From the NCBI GenBank assembly GCA_902765215.1, contig CACWZA010000013.1:1-53120 (forward strand): DNA of 53,120 nt. The letters run 5' to 3'. The notes under the pieces are model-generated. The model had not been told where the DNA came from. It did not search any database and saw only the letters and a list, made by a program, of their open reading frames with translations. Shown here in pieces: positions 51,301 through 53,120 of this stretch; position 1 is the first letter of the stretch; every line of letters begins with the position of its first letter. Source of the stretch: an uncultured bacterium (GTDB taxonomy: Bacteria > Cyanobacteriota > Vampirovibrionia > Gastranaerophilales > Gastranaerophilaceae). The position numbers were made by a program, and so were the translations under genes.

Positions 51301-53120
51301 ACTTAACAGGCGGCACAAACGCAAACGCAATCACAGGCGAAGGTACAACAACCTTCTCGAATGAATCTATTAACAATGCATCAATTACAAATACGGTAAT
51401 AAACCAGGGTGTATTAACCAACAGCGGTAATATAACAGGAAACTTTACAAACAGATTAAATTCAACAATGACAAACAGTGCCGTAATTTCAGGTAATGTA
51501 TTAAACTCAGGCAGAATGACTTCTTCAATAGACAATATGCTGGGTACTGTATCCAACACAGGTGACTTATACTTAACAGGTACATTAGCAAAAGAAATCA
51601 GCGGCAGCGGTGCTACATATGTTGACGGTACACTGACACTCGATAATGGAGCTTCAGTTGAAGGCAGATTCAACTTTAATGATGGCGGCGTAACAATATC
51701 TGCAGGTGAAATAACCTCTCATAGTATCGGTACTCTCTTAGGCGAAGGTAATATATCAATTGATATTAACTCAGGTGCTCAAACGGTTGATAATATTACT
51801 TCAGCAAATGTAGGCAGTGGAACCTTAACGATAGTCGCACTTAATGATATCGGTACTAAACCTGTTGCAGAAGGAACATATACATACGAAGTATTGTCTG
51901 TACAGGGTGTTACACTCGAAATCATTGACGAAATTACATCAAGTGACGAATGGTATGCAGAATATACTGTTACTCACAGTCCTAAAACCCCTGATGTAAT
52001 TCAGGAAAATACGGCTTGGACTCACATATATTATAATCGCTGGACAGATACTCATACAGGTAAGAGCCTCACAGTTGATGGCGGAAACCTTGTATTTGAT
52101 GTAATTAACCATACAACAGATGAAAAAGAAGTTCTTGGCGATACTCTCGCTTTGGTTAACAGAGCAGAAATTGACAGAAACTTTGTAACCGATACGGTTG
52201 AAACATATACATTATCAGATGATTTAGGTACAACTGCAGCAGGCAAATTCGCTATTAAGGGTGTAACAGAAGGCGATAATAAATCAACTGTTGACCTTAA
52301 CAGCAAAGACGGTTTTGCTCTTACAAATGCTACAGAACTGACCTTCAAAGATGTAAAAGTAACAGGTACTGATACTATTGTAACCGTATCAAATACAGAT
52401 GCATCCGTAATCGTTGATAATGCAATTGTTGACGGTGCAATCACAGGCACTCAAAATTATGACTTAACAACAAGCGGAACATCTGATATAACAGGTGCTA
52501 TAACAAATGCTGATTTGACAAATACTGGTGTATTAACAATAACAAGTCTGACAGGTAGTGTAACAAATAACGGAACACTTACAAACAGCGGTTTAATCAC
52601 AGGTGATGTTACAAACAGCGGTACATTAACAAATAACGGCGGAATTACTGCAACAACATATACAAATGGTGCAGATTCAACTCTTAATAATAAGGCTGCA
52701 TTATCCGCTACAACAATAACAAACAGCGGTGAAATTATAAATGAAAGCACAATCTCAGGTGCAATTACCAACAATGCGGGCGGTTCAATAACATCACTTG
52801 CAAATACAATAACAGGTAATATTGCAAACAATGGTAACTTGTACTTAACAGGCGGTACAAACGCAAACGCAATCACAGGCGGCGGCACAACAACCTTCAG
52901 TAATACAACAGGTAATACTGCATCAATCACAAATAATGTAGTAAACAACGGAACCTTAACAAACAGTGGTGCAATCACAGGTAATGTGACAAATACAAAC
53001 ACCTTAACAAGCAGCGGAACAATAACAGGTGACGTAACAAACAGCGGCACAATGACATCAAACGCACAAATCACGGGTGATGTAACAAATACAAATACCT
53101 TGAATAATAATGCTAAGATA
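21351..53120 (+). CDS. Giant exported repeat protein (beta-helix, PMP-like), at least 10,590 residues, 3' end outside window
   Basis: One reading frame from ATG 21351 reaches the last base of the window in phase; translation of sampled segments throughout found no stop. The N-terminus is a signal peptide (MRRANF, then MSAALMLLALAVGSFG), with an ADA cleavage site before Cys27; the Cys23 context (SFGC) is a poor lipobox. After a Ser/Thr/Asn-rich stretch (about 60-180) come three repeat classes: GGAIYN...FxxN as in polymorphic membrane proteins (22140-46600), IGDNAxF repeats (two blocks), and TNSGTITG repeats (47750 to end). These sit in large modules opened by an LGTMxG...GQTLxIxNVG header (15 seen). 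The composition, rich in Gly, Asn, Thr and Asp and very poor in Cys and Trp, predicts stacked right-handed beta-helices more than 1 MDa long. A surface adhesin or sheath is likely. A C-terminal barrel, sorting signal or secretion domain is not visible here. Confidence 0.93.
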   Translation, partial: MRRANFMSAALMLLALAVGSFGCADACSVENGKINNSVKDDSSIVKKVSNDFYLKRNAIKGFASDLFVYSQTQTQTTSNSYSNFNSADLNRTHSQFIPTISINKPNLPMTECLERVAYSTQKPAVNGSNAPPDVGRATGFAVNLDEAEKTSSEQMAVKYFNSQFITNSPGIELLAYDNINDAVSSTDANKEYEMSANETLVRNFGNLAGTILEIIGNNYGISSGGYTVLNIPSGKTLIVNSVGLTAGTIEGGNFAVVNSWNGFTSTGTGGAIYNNGGTVTIEDSVFSSNTASTGGAIANTNSGTMTISGSVFTGNTGQYGASIWNNGTLSVTDTIFYKNEITGDSNNDRAGGGIFNERNLLLVDNSKFIDNIGVYGGAIYNKSGWTITLIKDSEFSGNTVSGTNSTNHGGAGLHNRGTVTTIQDSVFTNNATKGSGGAIFNTGTIGAIIDTSFTNNWAVTYGGAIYNAGTITIVANNDDVIFEGNKLGTVTIDADGNASISSTYTLNDIYNNGGGGIRLNANTGKSIVFNGTITGSNKDIYIGNTTATVTQTGGTYQFNNAVSGNSFLLYNNPNIKMGSYTDPNTNETYYGKLTLNNFYTYDNHGANLDTQNNHAEAHSLGRVNIQGDIILSIDADLGASTPAIDNFTASSFSSSNGSRFVINSVKIVSDAVQKVVSYVVANDVLREYFSLATEGMEIEGLIPGKSYILSYSTTTGKLTFTSESVFTTLYDAIHNPDEERIYSMAEDEDLTQDLGTMDGTNASLVISGNNYSINGNAKQGIYVGAGNTLTINDVGLYEDDIVRASWNGMDTENLTDHDASVATVYGTLNVNDSVFYYNQTTYSAGVFAVYGNGFIQNSTFIRNSGNVAGAVMVAGANGKALITDSLFKNNNAEKSGAVAVNDTGAYAKISGSEITGNYASTNGGAVYNKGEAVIQTSDVESNIGGTAGAVDNSGKVTLIDTDVKNNSTSGTSGAISNKGTVQVVADTKDVVFQGNKAGATITDNGDGTYSASGGMAVAVTSDRSVDTNVNLNAASGKTIIFNDALKTTSGSHNANLNLSGSSNTYTDMNTSGIQSTTTINKTGGTYVFNNAVDGYAMKMNNNAQVQMGSTTVNGGTSYGTLNLTSFENDANGGKIDTQNNHIETHKMGTSFVLNSDLRVGVDADLVNEVADKFVMDDNVQTVNFNGHSIIINAIKVIVDAPSEDPVSVTVADGNLKSAFKLTTDEMEVNGVADDMSYLVTYSVLTGKLTFKGSLSPSTTLHDAVQDTTAFRNYTMRRSENVTEDLGTMGGDGSILSINGGGYSVNANGYKGITVKSGQTLHIRNVGTWTTTTDDEGRLTDAQITRSWNGSSMANGAVLHVNSGGVASVENSAFTNNKAPSGEGGVIYNEGTLTELSGVFKNNSTSGGDAGAIRNTGVIVNGTADFIGNYIYGGSASNGGAIYNTGTIVKLTANFIGNYNSRNNTQAGYGGAFISSGGNSRVGSLVGYFKGNYVSTLATNNVGGGALRSSGEAKTYEVIADFDENYAIGGSGGAVYAQGQSGQIVLVDSSFTNNAATVNGGAISSHDQQVRLIADKKDILFHNNRVGAITNNGDGTFTVDEDAEYNDIYTGRDLSLNAAEGRTITFDGKVQVGSMTVQGTPTKVVLSYDNETGAVTSTNETINQMGGTYIFNNVVNISTSFFKNDAHIKLGSVVQDNGDTTYGVLNISRFGSQGGLHIDSMNDHIDTTSLGVIGPGYGEAVNGTLNVSIDVDLAGTTTGGDAAADKIVATSLGSYFSSSSNFAIEDLNIMSKLASSERLEINVFNDVLKGRVKNDWTVKKIDGLIDGSDYYVTYQAATGNLLFGGNDIFGLYLKIHETDAVRNYEMSYDEDVPVNLGTMEGENSTLNIDGNGHSITGNGYNGVTVESGQTLNIDNVGTWTEVLDDNNRVVGANVTKSWNDFVSNEGGAIYINNGATVNITDSAFVGNTALSNRGGAIFNAGRMGVLSGVLKENTASKGYGGALYNATTGLIIDLSADFIGNYAINSNHHDGGAIYNQGKIYEVSGNFIGNYVYSTSDAHGGAISIGHASNTAIGKVTGLFKGNYAQSTGTGARGGALYMRDGGHYYEISADFEENYAIGGYGGAIEDDYGPSYIIDATFKNNAATVNGGAYWVGSNSYIIADQRDVVFTGNKVGTITNDGEGNFTITNYTYNDVAGNSTILLNAASGRRIRFDGSVVNPNNNAWLDINRTDSNHKRTVMTYRPETGTIGIDTDVLIDQVGGIYQFNNNVEKFAMHLYTGSHIKLGEAEQTDGTTSHGKLMLRSFQTEGGDTPVTIDSQNNYADSHQLGSDVILRSNVNVLIDADLAGATTDDSAPGADQFSVTTFHRDNQNYRKFVIKDISIVSKAATDDMLEVNVADELLKGYFQLEGDIKAVDGVVDGSAYYVTYQADTGNLLFGGQSVYGLYFAVHTPDVETYTLSADSENYVNLGTLEGENRSLVIDGAGHDVNGHQHSGITIQEGQSLTIKNVGMTEEGEVVEGAKGWNSFGTNSIFVNEGILDIQNVILSENIIVENDVYGGLIKNTGIVNNITGQILNNSMGGATSQTAYPSYARGGTLIENNGGLIKNIDVNMSGNWVSYNNMDSAAGLIWNRTAASNILSISGNFSGNYVMSHDRDESGIISNLGKIGSITGVFSNNGAFDSRNNHTGYGAAIRNYNGAYIYRITADFIGNYVFSTVNTNQGRGGAIDQNNGNMYFIDSTFTDNMAGNSGGAISINNGSMYMISENRDTILTNNMVGNIVRDNETGAVSMSGAIKYIDLYFGDNGWLYLNADEDRAVVFDGSIVTNKTNNNPIIINRDNIALYEMTYNEDTQTINVETTGNAPIGGDYVFNSPVGKIIIGNYGGNIILGSKEQEDGTTTYGSFDIGRYATYQAVGSIDTRNNHIDTNSFGNVGQDNNWRMDFDTILKLDVDLGENPASDVFNGTAGGYIRNNSKFIIKEINLITEALTDDLYSLTVTSNSLKNYFRTEGEDESPVITTRTEDGTRYIATYQAGSNDGKLLVGKDNLYNEIHLPIAERTYTMEADEEVTKNLGTMEGDNSTLTVEGNGYDVNGNNHGGVTVQAGQTMNVRNVGMDEDGNITGEGFHGFYNSRVFINNGTLDLQNVVFSGNTTNNANIGVSNNAGGIVTNYTGAFINHDINITQSTNAGMIYGAGASDAKLYNMVLDIKDNNFISTGTLYAVIVAWSGAPIGNIDIDVENNKIFSGGMNRGAIIFSCQQTTQNISGTFKNNVMKGTSQGGLINGYQNYIRNITADFEDNIAIGVTGSVLTHTSGGEERFVDSTFKNNWASNSAAIYTEGGLRIYAVDKNVIFTGNRIGEITDNGDGTYTIADDADYIDVYSTNYMNLVAAEGKSITFDGKVTGSAGLNLNMSNEVRYVWTGELNSDSVAVQNGGDYIFNNLVSGKALSLYNNANVKLGSKEQSNGTTTYGHLDLVSLTNDTNGGVISAQNGHIDENNLGAVTLKSNLILKFDVDLAGVTSGGTPTIDKYNISSVTGSYKFIMGGFGVVSDAETDDPVIINVANDDLKSYFALTSATGSVMSGLAEDVYYLITYTESDGNLKFRNIGNCLYVAVHRTDDVREYDMSGFGEGVDEELFMDLGPMEGTNATLTIKGAGHGVKGTVEGVSYAGITVSNGNTLNMENVGEYTMKDADGNDTDNINEAVDVEVSNSWNGMRTTTGGSVATYNSGTHGKIENSVFANNASTNAPGGAIVDHAGITIDKSVFYGNYGGGLGSHNVPGGAIYVTGNSAGTVITNSIFKNNISDNIGGAIYITGNTQISNSLFIGNKSYYPGGAIFATTSLYVVENSRFFNNDAETNYGGAIYTASGGTIRGSEFEGNTVSGSGGAVYSSGGTTIYDSVFKDNLASSSGGAIYNSGTTNIIAENGNVEFSGNKSGVTINRDSNGNVTSTSGGTLNDVYNSGSLYLKAKKGVTEPEEEGGEGEEYTRSITFGGSIENGSVYVGDSDYMGDVNLNKVKNASVYVNGGNANIINVGSLDESGNPVTTFSDGTNTRIYVYTNGTLNTENSVFANQTLSSSSSSYGGTNVFVSGGTANLGGSYINNVLTTTGNSYRLGGGVVYVSSGTANLSGDFRANKIYNYNVQSGSSNYKGGGVVYNLGTLNTTADATFTGNYVYSYVTNSGSNRLYGGVIVNYGRAENILGTFTGNYIKNFQTQDYIYGYGGVIYNVSGATIDKIDATFTGNYVHSQVQATNHDVHAYGGTIANQGTIGTISGTFTDGYVLSNMNSTSRSNYENAYGGAIYNTGRIDSITAATFDGNYAEARYAYGGTIYNSGTIGSITDTEIKNSYTLSKNNSYQYGGALYNVGTITDLSAKFTNNYISTTGTQYAYVYGGALYNSSTISNLASDFIGNYVISNSSGYGNYVYGGAVYISGNVSGISGKYKNNYISTIGNYAYGGALYYGNSNPLNISNSEFTGNYIYNNSSTYYKANYGGAINTQNTASVNISDSEFNNNYLKNMNGYAYGGAIGINSGNPITTISNSSFEGNYASSYSSQYGGAIYQYGGTLNLINTDFKKNYTAYKNSTGYDDNNNINGYGGAVYVTSGSNHTISGGTFEGNKAYYGGAIYGQFTSITDVVFKGNYSRYYGGGMYVWGNGAITGTFEDNITTNYGGAIYVSSGARQISGTFTGNYASNGGAIYNSVSGYNSSVAGTFTNNTGNYGGAVYFAGSTYLVDVTGTYKENSAVYNGGAIITSYPYLTIHDAVFEENSANQGAALYYSTSTTTATNIRDTQFKDNTATTAGGAIYVNSGAVATTGVTFEGNTAKEGGAVYNKSTFTATDTTFTGNTAEDAGGAIYNSGTTNLNAVNSDVVFETATDTVYNKGKLNLSASEGKQIVFNADVTGDGGTINVKQGDVALNTEISGNTINLNNGNIKMSTSSNIADDATLVANGGSIDFINDELQTTNVGNLKLSKNLLWKLDVNLDEETGDIIKATSIVPHENSILVHTLNVLAETDSDEVSVHIADDSVKEYVSVSAGLTINSTSDRVAKYISYDSGLGNIVLAYNFTLKEAVADTLSQRVYVMSEDEMVDSSLGNMGGDGSTLMVSGSGYSIIADGDDIEGVNVAAGQTLEITGVNGENGGFTGFGTAERQGGAVKNAGTLKINDSKMSANTAKEGGAIYNTGTANLTDTDFINNTAEEKGGAIYNAQDAVTNISAVTKDVTFSGNTADSQSNAIYNEGTVNLAADKNRNIILNDSVDGNGGTINVNNDSKGVVQVNSTISNNNVNLNSGTLNLKGDIDNTSTLYAKGGTLSLVDGEVASTPKEVANVNMQTDLLLGLDIDLEARESDKFTTSNPTYNDNKILISTFNIIADATSSTTRVNVADGDMKSHFGLADDIYIIAEGATTGYMLNYDEATGDVVIGSGMDLVHVTRATTPVERNYALAGDENIKEQLDLLPEGEDKTSIGTIGGEGAILTIQGGGYSIDGSDAKSLGFVVNSGQTLNIRNVGSATINYNDDGDISGATPEAGMHHFNSTQSESTAIKNNGGNVNIINSVFYNNAGNGIGGGVVHSTGGNVYAQGIFVANSGTAFQTKDTNLTIGDNSIFNSNTPYSSAAGITASGTITYDSATGVISNVTSNIVIGDNLSFVSNSGGGGGSLLNAGNYTYSNSTPINSLIIGDNAYIANNTGNGTIQVGGMVTRDSSNQIKDVSTTVDIGNNARLVNNQGGIWVGYAKRFSIGDDFLYQGNVNAGNYAYGNYSYNSTTNENTAILDFSLGDRARIINNNGTYGQIISTYNVKSVTIGDDLYFANNATSGPPGNAIYSYNNYSTNYSEGNIATHTDISIGNNAQFVDNTGDLFYIYYVKSFEIGNNALFQGNTGNNQAILMFYGAYIGTTISGNPVVIGGTDVTIGDGAKFIGNITSSGQAIVDAYYTNSITFGDDIEFINNTAPQSILYVYGNTYTGNNQLKSMNTLTMGDNVKFIGNTQLAGGSNGIIYTSYIKEAIIGDNLEFRNNTTGGYSIYSGYNSSYRIADDYLSAGKFTIGDNAKFVGNKATTMGSGSSGLIYIGGNKGMFIGENALFEDNESNSQLIYASGYSSQYGQYDYYTLGDLTIGDNAKFINNSTVCELILIYSSKLHLGKNTLIEGNTSTATTSTPYSYGLIRTSSSSSDMTIEEGTVIQNNTVSINNPSAGSLGGILRVENGSFNINATVKNNTYKTSSVSSGFGGGALYINYGAHGSFTGLFENNKFEREIAQGSTVSGYVGGGAVYISGTSRLETDADFIKNSVVENISGNYSGGGAMYVTNSSTVTITGGTYRENLFKPTSSYSGGGAIYASNSAVLTISDAVFDSNETKSAYGGAIYLDFSATATISDTEFTSNKTVTGGYGGAIYTERSSNLTVSDSSFEDNKSGSGGAIYIGSSSGTTTLTDNTFTNNTATNNGGAIYNSKSGTTVTGGSFEENTGNYGGAIYTSASMTINSEFTDNSGNYGGAVYATSGITVAGGSFSENTAKYGGALDLNYSSASTISNGVTFENNRASEQGGAIYNNGNYVNLYGVSLSNNTAKQGGAIYTLTSSSQSTIISDNGSTYTSNTARDSGGAIYSANGILSINNSATFTSNTAGNYGGAIYINNLISTTSMMNLNGDSFTSNRAKHGGALFIRDYNIPSTGTYMISMGSTNFTDNIATIAGGAIYLDKGKMMLGGNTFSGNTANNGGAIYNNDYIEVLGGVTFTGNSATGNGGAVYNTANGQILFKGSATFATETDTVYNLGEMTVNMTNPSDAVTLNADVAGNGGTINIDNGVVQVNAEIADNTVNLNNGTLKFGENGNMSDTSSIIAEGGDVSLINSTMQETSLGNVTLNADMEVGIDINLYDEVGDILKAAADITDITDTHKIIIKHINVTNETMANKSEIYIADEYMRKVIVLSDDLDINITPPAIAFDDTTGCLIIGGDDYKLVDAIADEAVQRRYTMYANEVVDGDLGTMQGEDATLVVLGRNKSILADSAGIKGVTVQEGQTLEIKNVNGADGGIKGFGDSTDSEGGFINNEGTVNITNSKFTENTANQGGAIYNKGTVTLVDTEFTNNTATDNGGAIYTAEGATTTFISGDTTISANTAGGNSNFAYNEGRMNINTDGTINLQDSITGNDGVIYINNAEVSDRNTGNVNLTSTISGNNIHLDGGTLTVGSVGVIDNATSTLTAGGGTLSLIDNTINTKEISNIVLNSDLLLGIDIDLLGDVDKLTSSNIVFNDNQILISVISVAVNSDTDDETIIPFADATIKDHVDLYDNLTIEIGPSAHEQSFAIEYRKSIGAIVINPNVNLVGITRRDNPKTRSYMIVSDEIIKDELTDLDPSEDKTSIGEIAGGEGAKLTIYGSGHSIDGTDANALGFKVAATQTLNLRNIGAATVTTDEDGNITGVTPTAGVHGFNSGQTLSTAILNNGGTVNVTNSVFYNNSGNGEGGAAIYSISGTVYAQGIFKNNNGPYGGAIYAKDVTTLTIGEGSIFEANNGYAGGGAFYALGTVDYDTTTGIINSVTTDIVVENNVAMINNTGTYSDGVHIRAANVNSLSIGDNFYMYNNNTQSSQIYITGTTTTDSEDNIVDRTTTFEIGKNARFIDNIVSTSTIAVIVGDNIKSITIGDDLYIDNARNSYGNTYASFLRGNYVNTIAIGENAQILNSYGASVYGNYVNTITVGEDLLMKNTNGVGIYAVNVDTVNIGDNATFTNNTVSGGSGIGVFASNTRQIIFGNYATFSNNTNDAGGGIGVYSYSGSTETELIKFGNYATFEKGHATGGGGTVVYATAPAHSSADTGEITSNLNIEFGKNLTISGNYSASSAGAFNLSNINSLTIDNGLKFTNNYAQRAGFMNYSGSTIVKTSTGEINALGDIRIGNNALFKGNYGGTSMGTIVYASGFNSFSVGDNLVVESNITAPSTMQQMFSFQGSTSVLTETGNYASTGDIVIGNNARFSDNIVQGILYTSYVKSVTIGDDVTFENNTIDSQSMSAMMYFAGASRTNNDGEKSFTTDVTIGDNISFVNNNISGMGRLVYGANINSLEIGDNALFDGYGGGDTVGGAIYMSNGNTFILGEDAQFLYNESISNESSGAAVYLSMLNSAVIGSGATFSYNRAINNGGAMYVNSVADFQITDATFEENSIKLYGGGAISISGSTASISSSTFRGNRVEDDILSSGGGAILLYNTNLTLTNDTFSGNSAFGHAGALSVNGGTVNISGSTFSNNEDRMDTELEVTDTSMGSQGGGAIYVTPDYNSDAKLLVSDTEFESNTSGTKGGAISIYPYTNTSENNAKVGIEHSSFALNTAGTSGGAIHQAGNHVLTLSDVTFESNQAGTSGGAIMLDKLEYQTGGGIGYMTAKGLTFESNSATLNGGAIHNELNVYIQDSSFTSNAAGGLGGAIYNDTTGYIVLIANESNVIFRDNTDSTGANDIYNKGTLLLNAAENKNIEFYGKVSGDNGSIVVNSDVTVPVQWDEDGDITEEPSDFVAPKSGGYVFYNTVSGNTLNIKNGGAVILGKYTDINENTTYGSLNISGLTNDENGGILNAQNDKMQDLTVGSMVLNSTLDFLIDIDVVEGTADNITVAEGSSGTVRLSDIKFVTPLEDQSGTIRIIYNSNENTILTLADSATGSVIEEEEKHADVFVPVVQWDDTFDAEYTITKTTTSEFAVTGSEEGLQDSITYSTVVERGEERHNQVSMGDTLVLLNQFVTDQDRRFIFDTSEDTHLLGADLGTTTEGKISIEGVRDGDNMSTVNMDGKGGFSLENESTLVIENTKFRNAAEGTVITVSNENAVVNIDNSMIDGAITGTETFTLTTEGTTTVTGNITKANLTNAGDLTIKGLTGSITNNGMIVSSGAITGNIINNGDFTNSAAVIGDITNNGTITNSGGITSELYTGGEGSTLNNNAALSATTITNSGTILNESTITGAITNNEFGSITSLANAITGNILNNGDLYLTGGTNANVITGSGTTTFSNTSSSSVNITNNVVNEGEFTNTAVITGNVLNNVTFTNEGTIDGDVESRFAFTNEGTITGEVKNIGEFTNNSTISGDVTNEGIMTSAIENMTAGISNAGDLNLTGALAKTITGDGTTYINNTLTMNNGAQIDGTLDLNDGALTVSEGSITEHTLGGIAGTGNVALDIDFSGEDVVTDRFNVSSSGDGVMTITSLNLIAGDKRDFTYQIITGAGENFKIEISDDVTSQYNYHQDDSNEYDEIVQAETTWDQVYYHHDITIIHDKTLSIVDNTTLSYLTTDIDVDETTSLGDIVAVVSRANIGDRRLYTTDASALHTVTEGIGTAAAGKLTIEGAVGVDENDNPTISTIDFDGNSGFGLENATELTFKNVKVTGTDTVVTVSNTDASVTVDNSVIDGAITGTETYDLTTSGTSDITGAITNANLTNTGVLTITSLTGTVTNSGTLTNSDLITGNVTNSGTIYNENVIMGDIINNASGSITSYAESIIGDIANEGDLYLTGGTNSNAITGGGTTTFSEDSVNIAVITNNVVNEGTLFNFALISGDVSNAGYMSSPTEYMAGAVSNTGELFITGVLDKTITGDGRTYLDSELTLNSGANIEGTFDLGSGELTISQGSITQHSIGSTFGDANVAIDIDFSGTDVVTDRLNLTNAPEGESSITITSLNIIAGEKKDFAYEVVTNAGDNFEVRLTDEIKEEFNFFVDDSYSYDEAYEANTEWTRVYNHHDITDIHQKDLSIVNKTTLTYVTTDIYEDATTSLGDTLVLVNSDTTNPTRRFYTADPAAEYILSENLGATSAGSLTIEGVTTEVGGVVVKSKLNLNNKSGFELSNETALTFKDVKVENAESDLITVSEPNATVYVNNSILDGTITGIEAFNLITSGTSEITAAISNANLSNSGNLTLMSLDGSLTNDGEVTNTGLISGEIVNNTGAVINSGAHNLYDVTGVVNKGIINLSSGNLESNITDVGTVNIVGAVTNTNSKTITQNSVTVSDSASLTTNANDITSASGITNDGNLYLTGGTNANAITGEGTTTFSNESINNASITNTVINQGVLTNSGNITGNFTNRLNSTMTNSAVISGNVLNSGRMTSSIDNMLGTVSNTGDLYLTGTLAKEISGSGATYVDGTLTLDNGASVEGRFNFNDGGVTISAGEITSHSIGTLLGEGNISIDINSGAQTVDNITSANVGSGTLTIVALNDIGTKPVAEGTYTYEVLSVQGVTLEIIDEITSSDEWYAEYTVTHSPKTPDVIQENTAWTHIYYNRWTDTHTGKSLTVDGGNLVFDVINHTTDEKEVLGDTLALVNRAEIDRNFVTDTVETYTLSDDLGTTAAGKFAIKGVTEGDNKSTVDLNSKDGFALTNATELTFKDVKVTGTDTIVTVSNTDASVIVDNAIVDGAITGTQNYDLTTSGTSDITGAITNADLTNTGVLTITSLTGSVTNNGTLTNSGLITGDVTNSGTLTNNGGITATTYTNGADSTLNNKAALSATTITNSGEIINESTISGAITNNAGGSITSLANTITGNIANNGNLYLTGGTNANAITGGGTTTFSNTTGNTASITNNVVNNGTLTNSGAITGNVTNTNTLTSSGTITGDVTNSGTMTSNAQITGDVTNTNTLNNNAKI
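33500..35960 (+). repeat. Densest class A run, Tyr-rich FTGNYV variants
   Basis: About 2.4 kb of uninterrupted class A units inside the expanded module that opens at 32253. Many carry the variant ending FTGNYV/FxGNYI with Tyr-rich linkers (YAYGGAIYN, YVYGGALYN), unlike the NTA endings elsewhere. This expansion accounts for much of the module's 4.35 kb, against about 1.7 kb for the earlier ones. Confidence 0.8.
36606..42266 (+). repeat. Two-module block, copy 1
   Basis: A short module (header 36606) plus a long module (header 37722) with a class B block and then class A repeats. The short module ends with a distinctive linker including EDKTSIGTIGGEGA, matched at the equivalent place in copy 2 by EDKTSIGEIAGGEGA. 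Confidence 0.75.
38116..39780 (+). repeat. Class B repeats, copy 1: IGDNAxFxxN
   Basis: Units of about 25-40 residues built on IGDN (or IGEN, LGKN) with A/L-x-F and a following NN or GN, for example TIGDNAKFVGNKA, MFIGENALFEDNE and LHLGKNTLIEGN. GGAIYN is mostly absent, so this is a distinct rung type within the same module. It ends near the class A run at 40000. Confidence 0.8.
42267..47537 (+). repeat. Two-module block, copy 2
   Basis: The same order of elements as copy 1, with the headers offset by 5661 bp (36606 to 42267) and 5676 bp (37722 to 43398). The last part (about 46650-47530) departs from copy 1 and instead resembles the tails of the early modules (SGGYVFYNTVSGN, TTYGSLNISG, LNAQNDKM), suggesting recombination between module types. 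Confidence 0.7.
43810..45700 (+). repeat. Class B repeats, copy 2: IGDNAxFxxN
   Basis: A second block of the same unit (LTIGEGSIFEANN, EIGKNARFIDN, RIGNNALFKGN, VIGSGATFSYN) lying about 5.7 kb after the first block and in the same order relative to its module headers, followed again by class A repeats. It is diverged, so the duplication is not recent. Confidence 0.8.
49341..49640 (+). repeat. 300-bp near-identical repeat, copy 1
   Basis: It aligns without gaps to 52326-52625 at a fixed offset of 2985 bp and differs by scattered, often third-position changes. It encodes the end of a header (LTFKNVKVTGTD), a VTVSNTDASVTVDN segment and the following class C rungs. Confidence 0.8.
52326..52625 (+). 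repeat. 300-bp near-identical repeat, copy 2
   Basis: Partner of 49341-49640. The offset spans two modules, so the intervening module (header 50628) is the more diverged one. Either a two-module tandem duplication or gene conversion explains it. Confidence 0.8.

Larger units (their letters stand above)
21960..52400 (+). repeat. Fifteen module headers of the giant protein
   Basis: Each header begins with a linker like YEMSxDE, then LGTMxG, a short beta stretch with GxGxxI, GQTLxIxNVG and often SWN. The LGTMxG-like core begins near 21960 (degenerate), 23610, 25203, 26973, 28749, 30555, 32253, 36606, 37722, 42267, 43398, 47538, 49224, 50628 and 52224. Spacing is about 1.6-1.8 kb for the early modules, then alternates about 4.1-4.5 and 1.1 kb, and is 1.4-1.7 kb in the last four. 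The last four headers use a variant, LGTTxxGKxxIxGV with SGFxLxNxTxLxFKxVKV. Confidence 0.85.
47750..53120 (+). repeat. Class C repeats: TNSGTITGxVTN, continuing past the window
   Basis: Short beta-strand rungs of about 10-12 residues, T-N-S/N-G-x-I/L-T and ITGxVTN, interrupted by the conserved LYLTGGTNANxITGxGTT segment near 48210, 49750, 51300 and 52845. Four modules share this pattern. Strand repeats of this kind occur in large bacterial surface proteins. Confidence 0.82.

Noticed and set aside
27636-53074. Numerous minus-strand and off-frame reading frames (for example 47519-48514, 52457-53074 minus) inside the giant gene
   Set aside because: They are low-complexity mirror translations of Gly/Asn/Thr repeat codons, have no ribosome binding sites or recognisable domains, and lie wholly inside the long plus-strand frame.
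21351-53120. Giant gene as a set of separate genes or an assembly artefact
   Set aside because: The frame never breaks at the module boundaries I checked and no ribosome binding site with ATG occurs at headers; diverged modules make a false tandem assembly unlikely, though only long reads can exclude local collapse.
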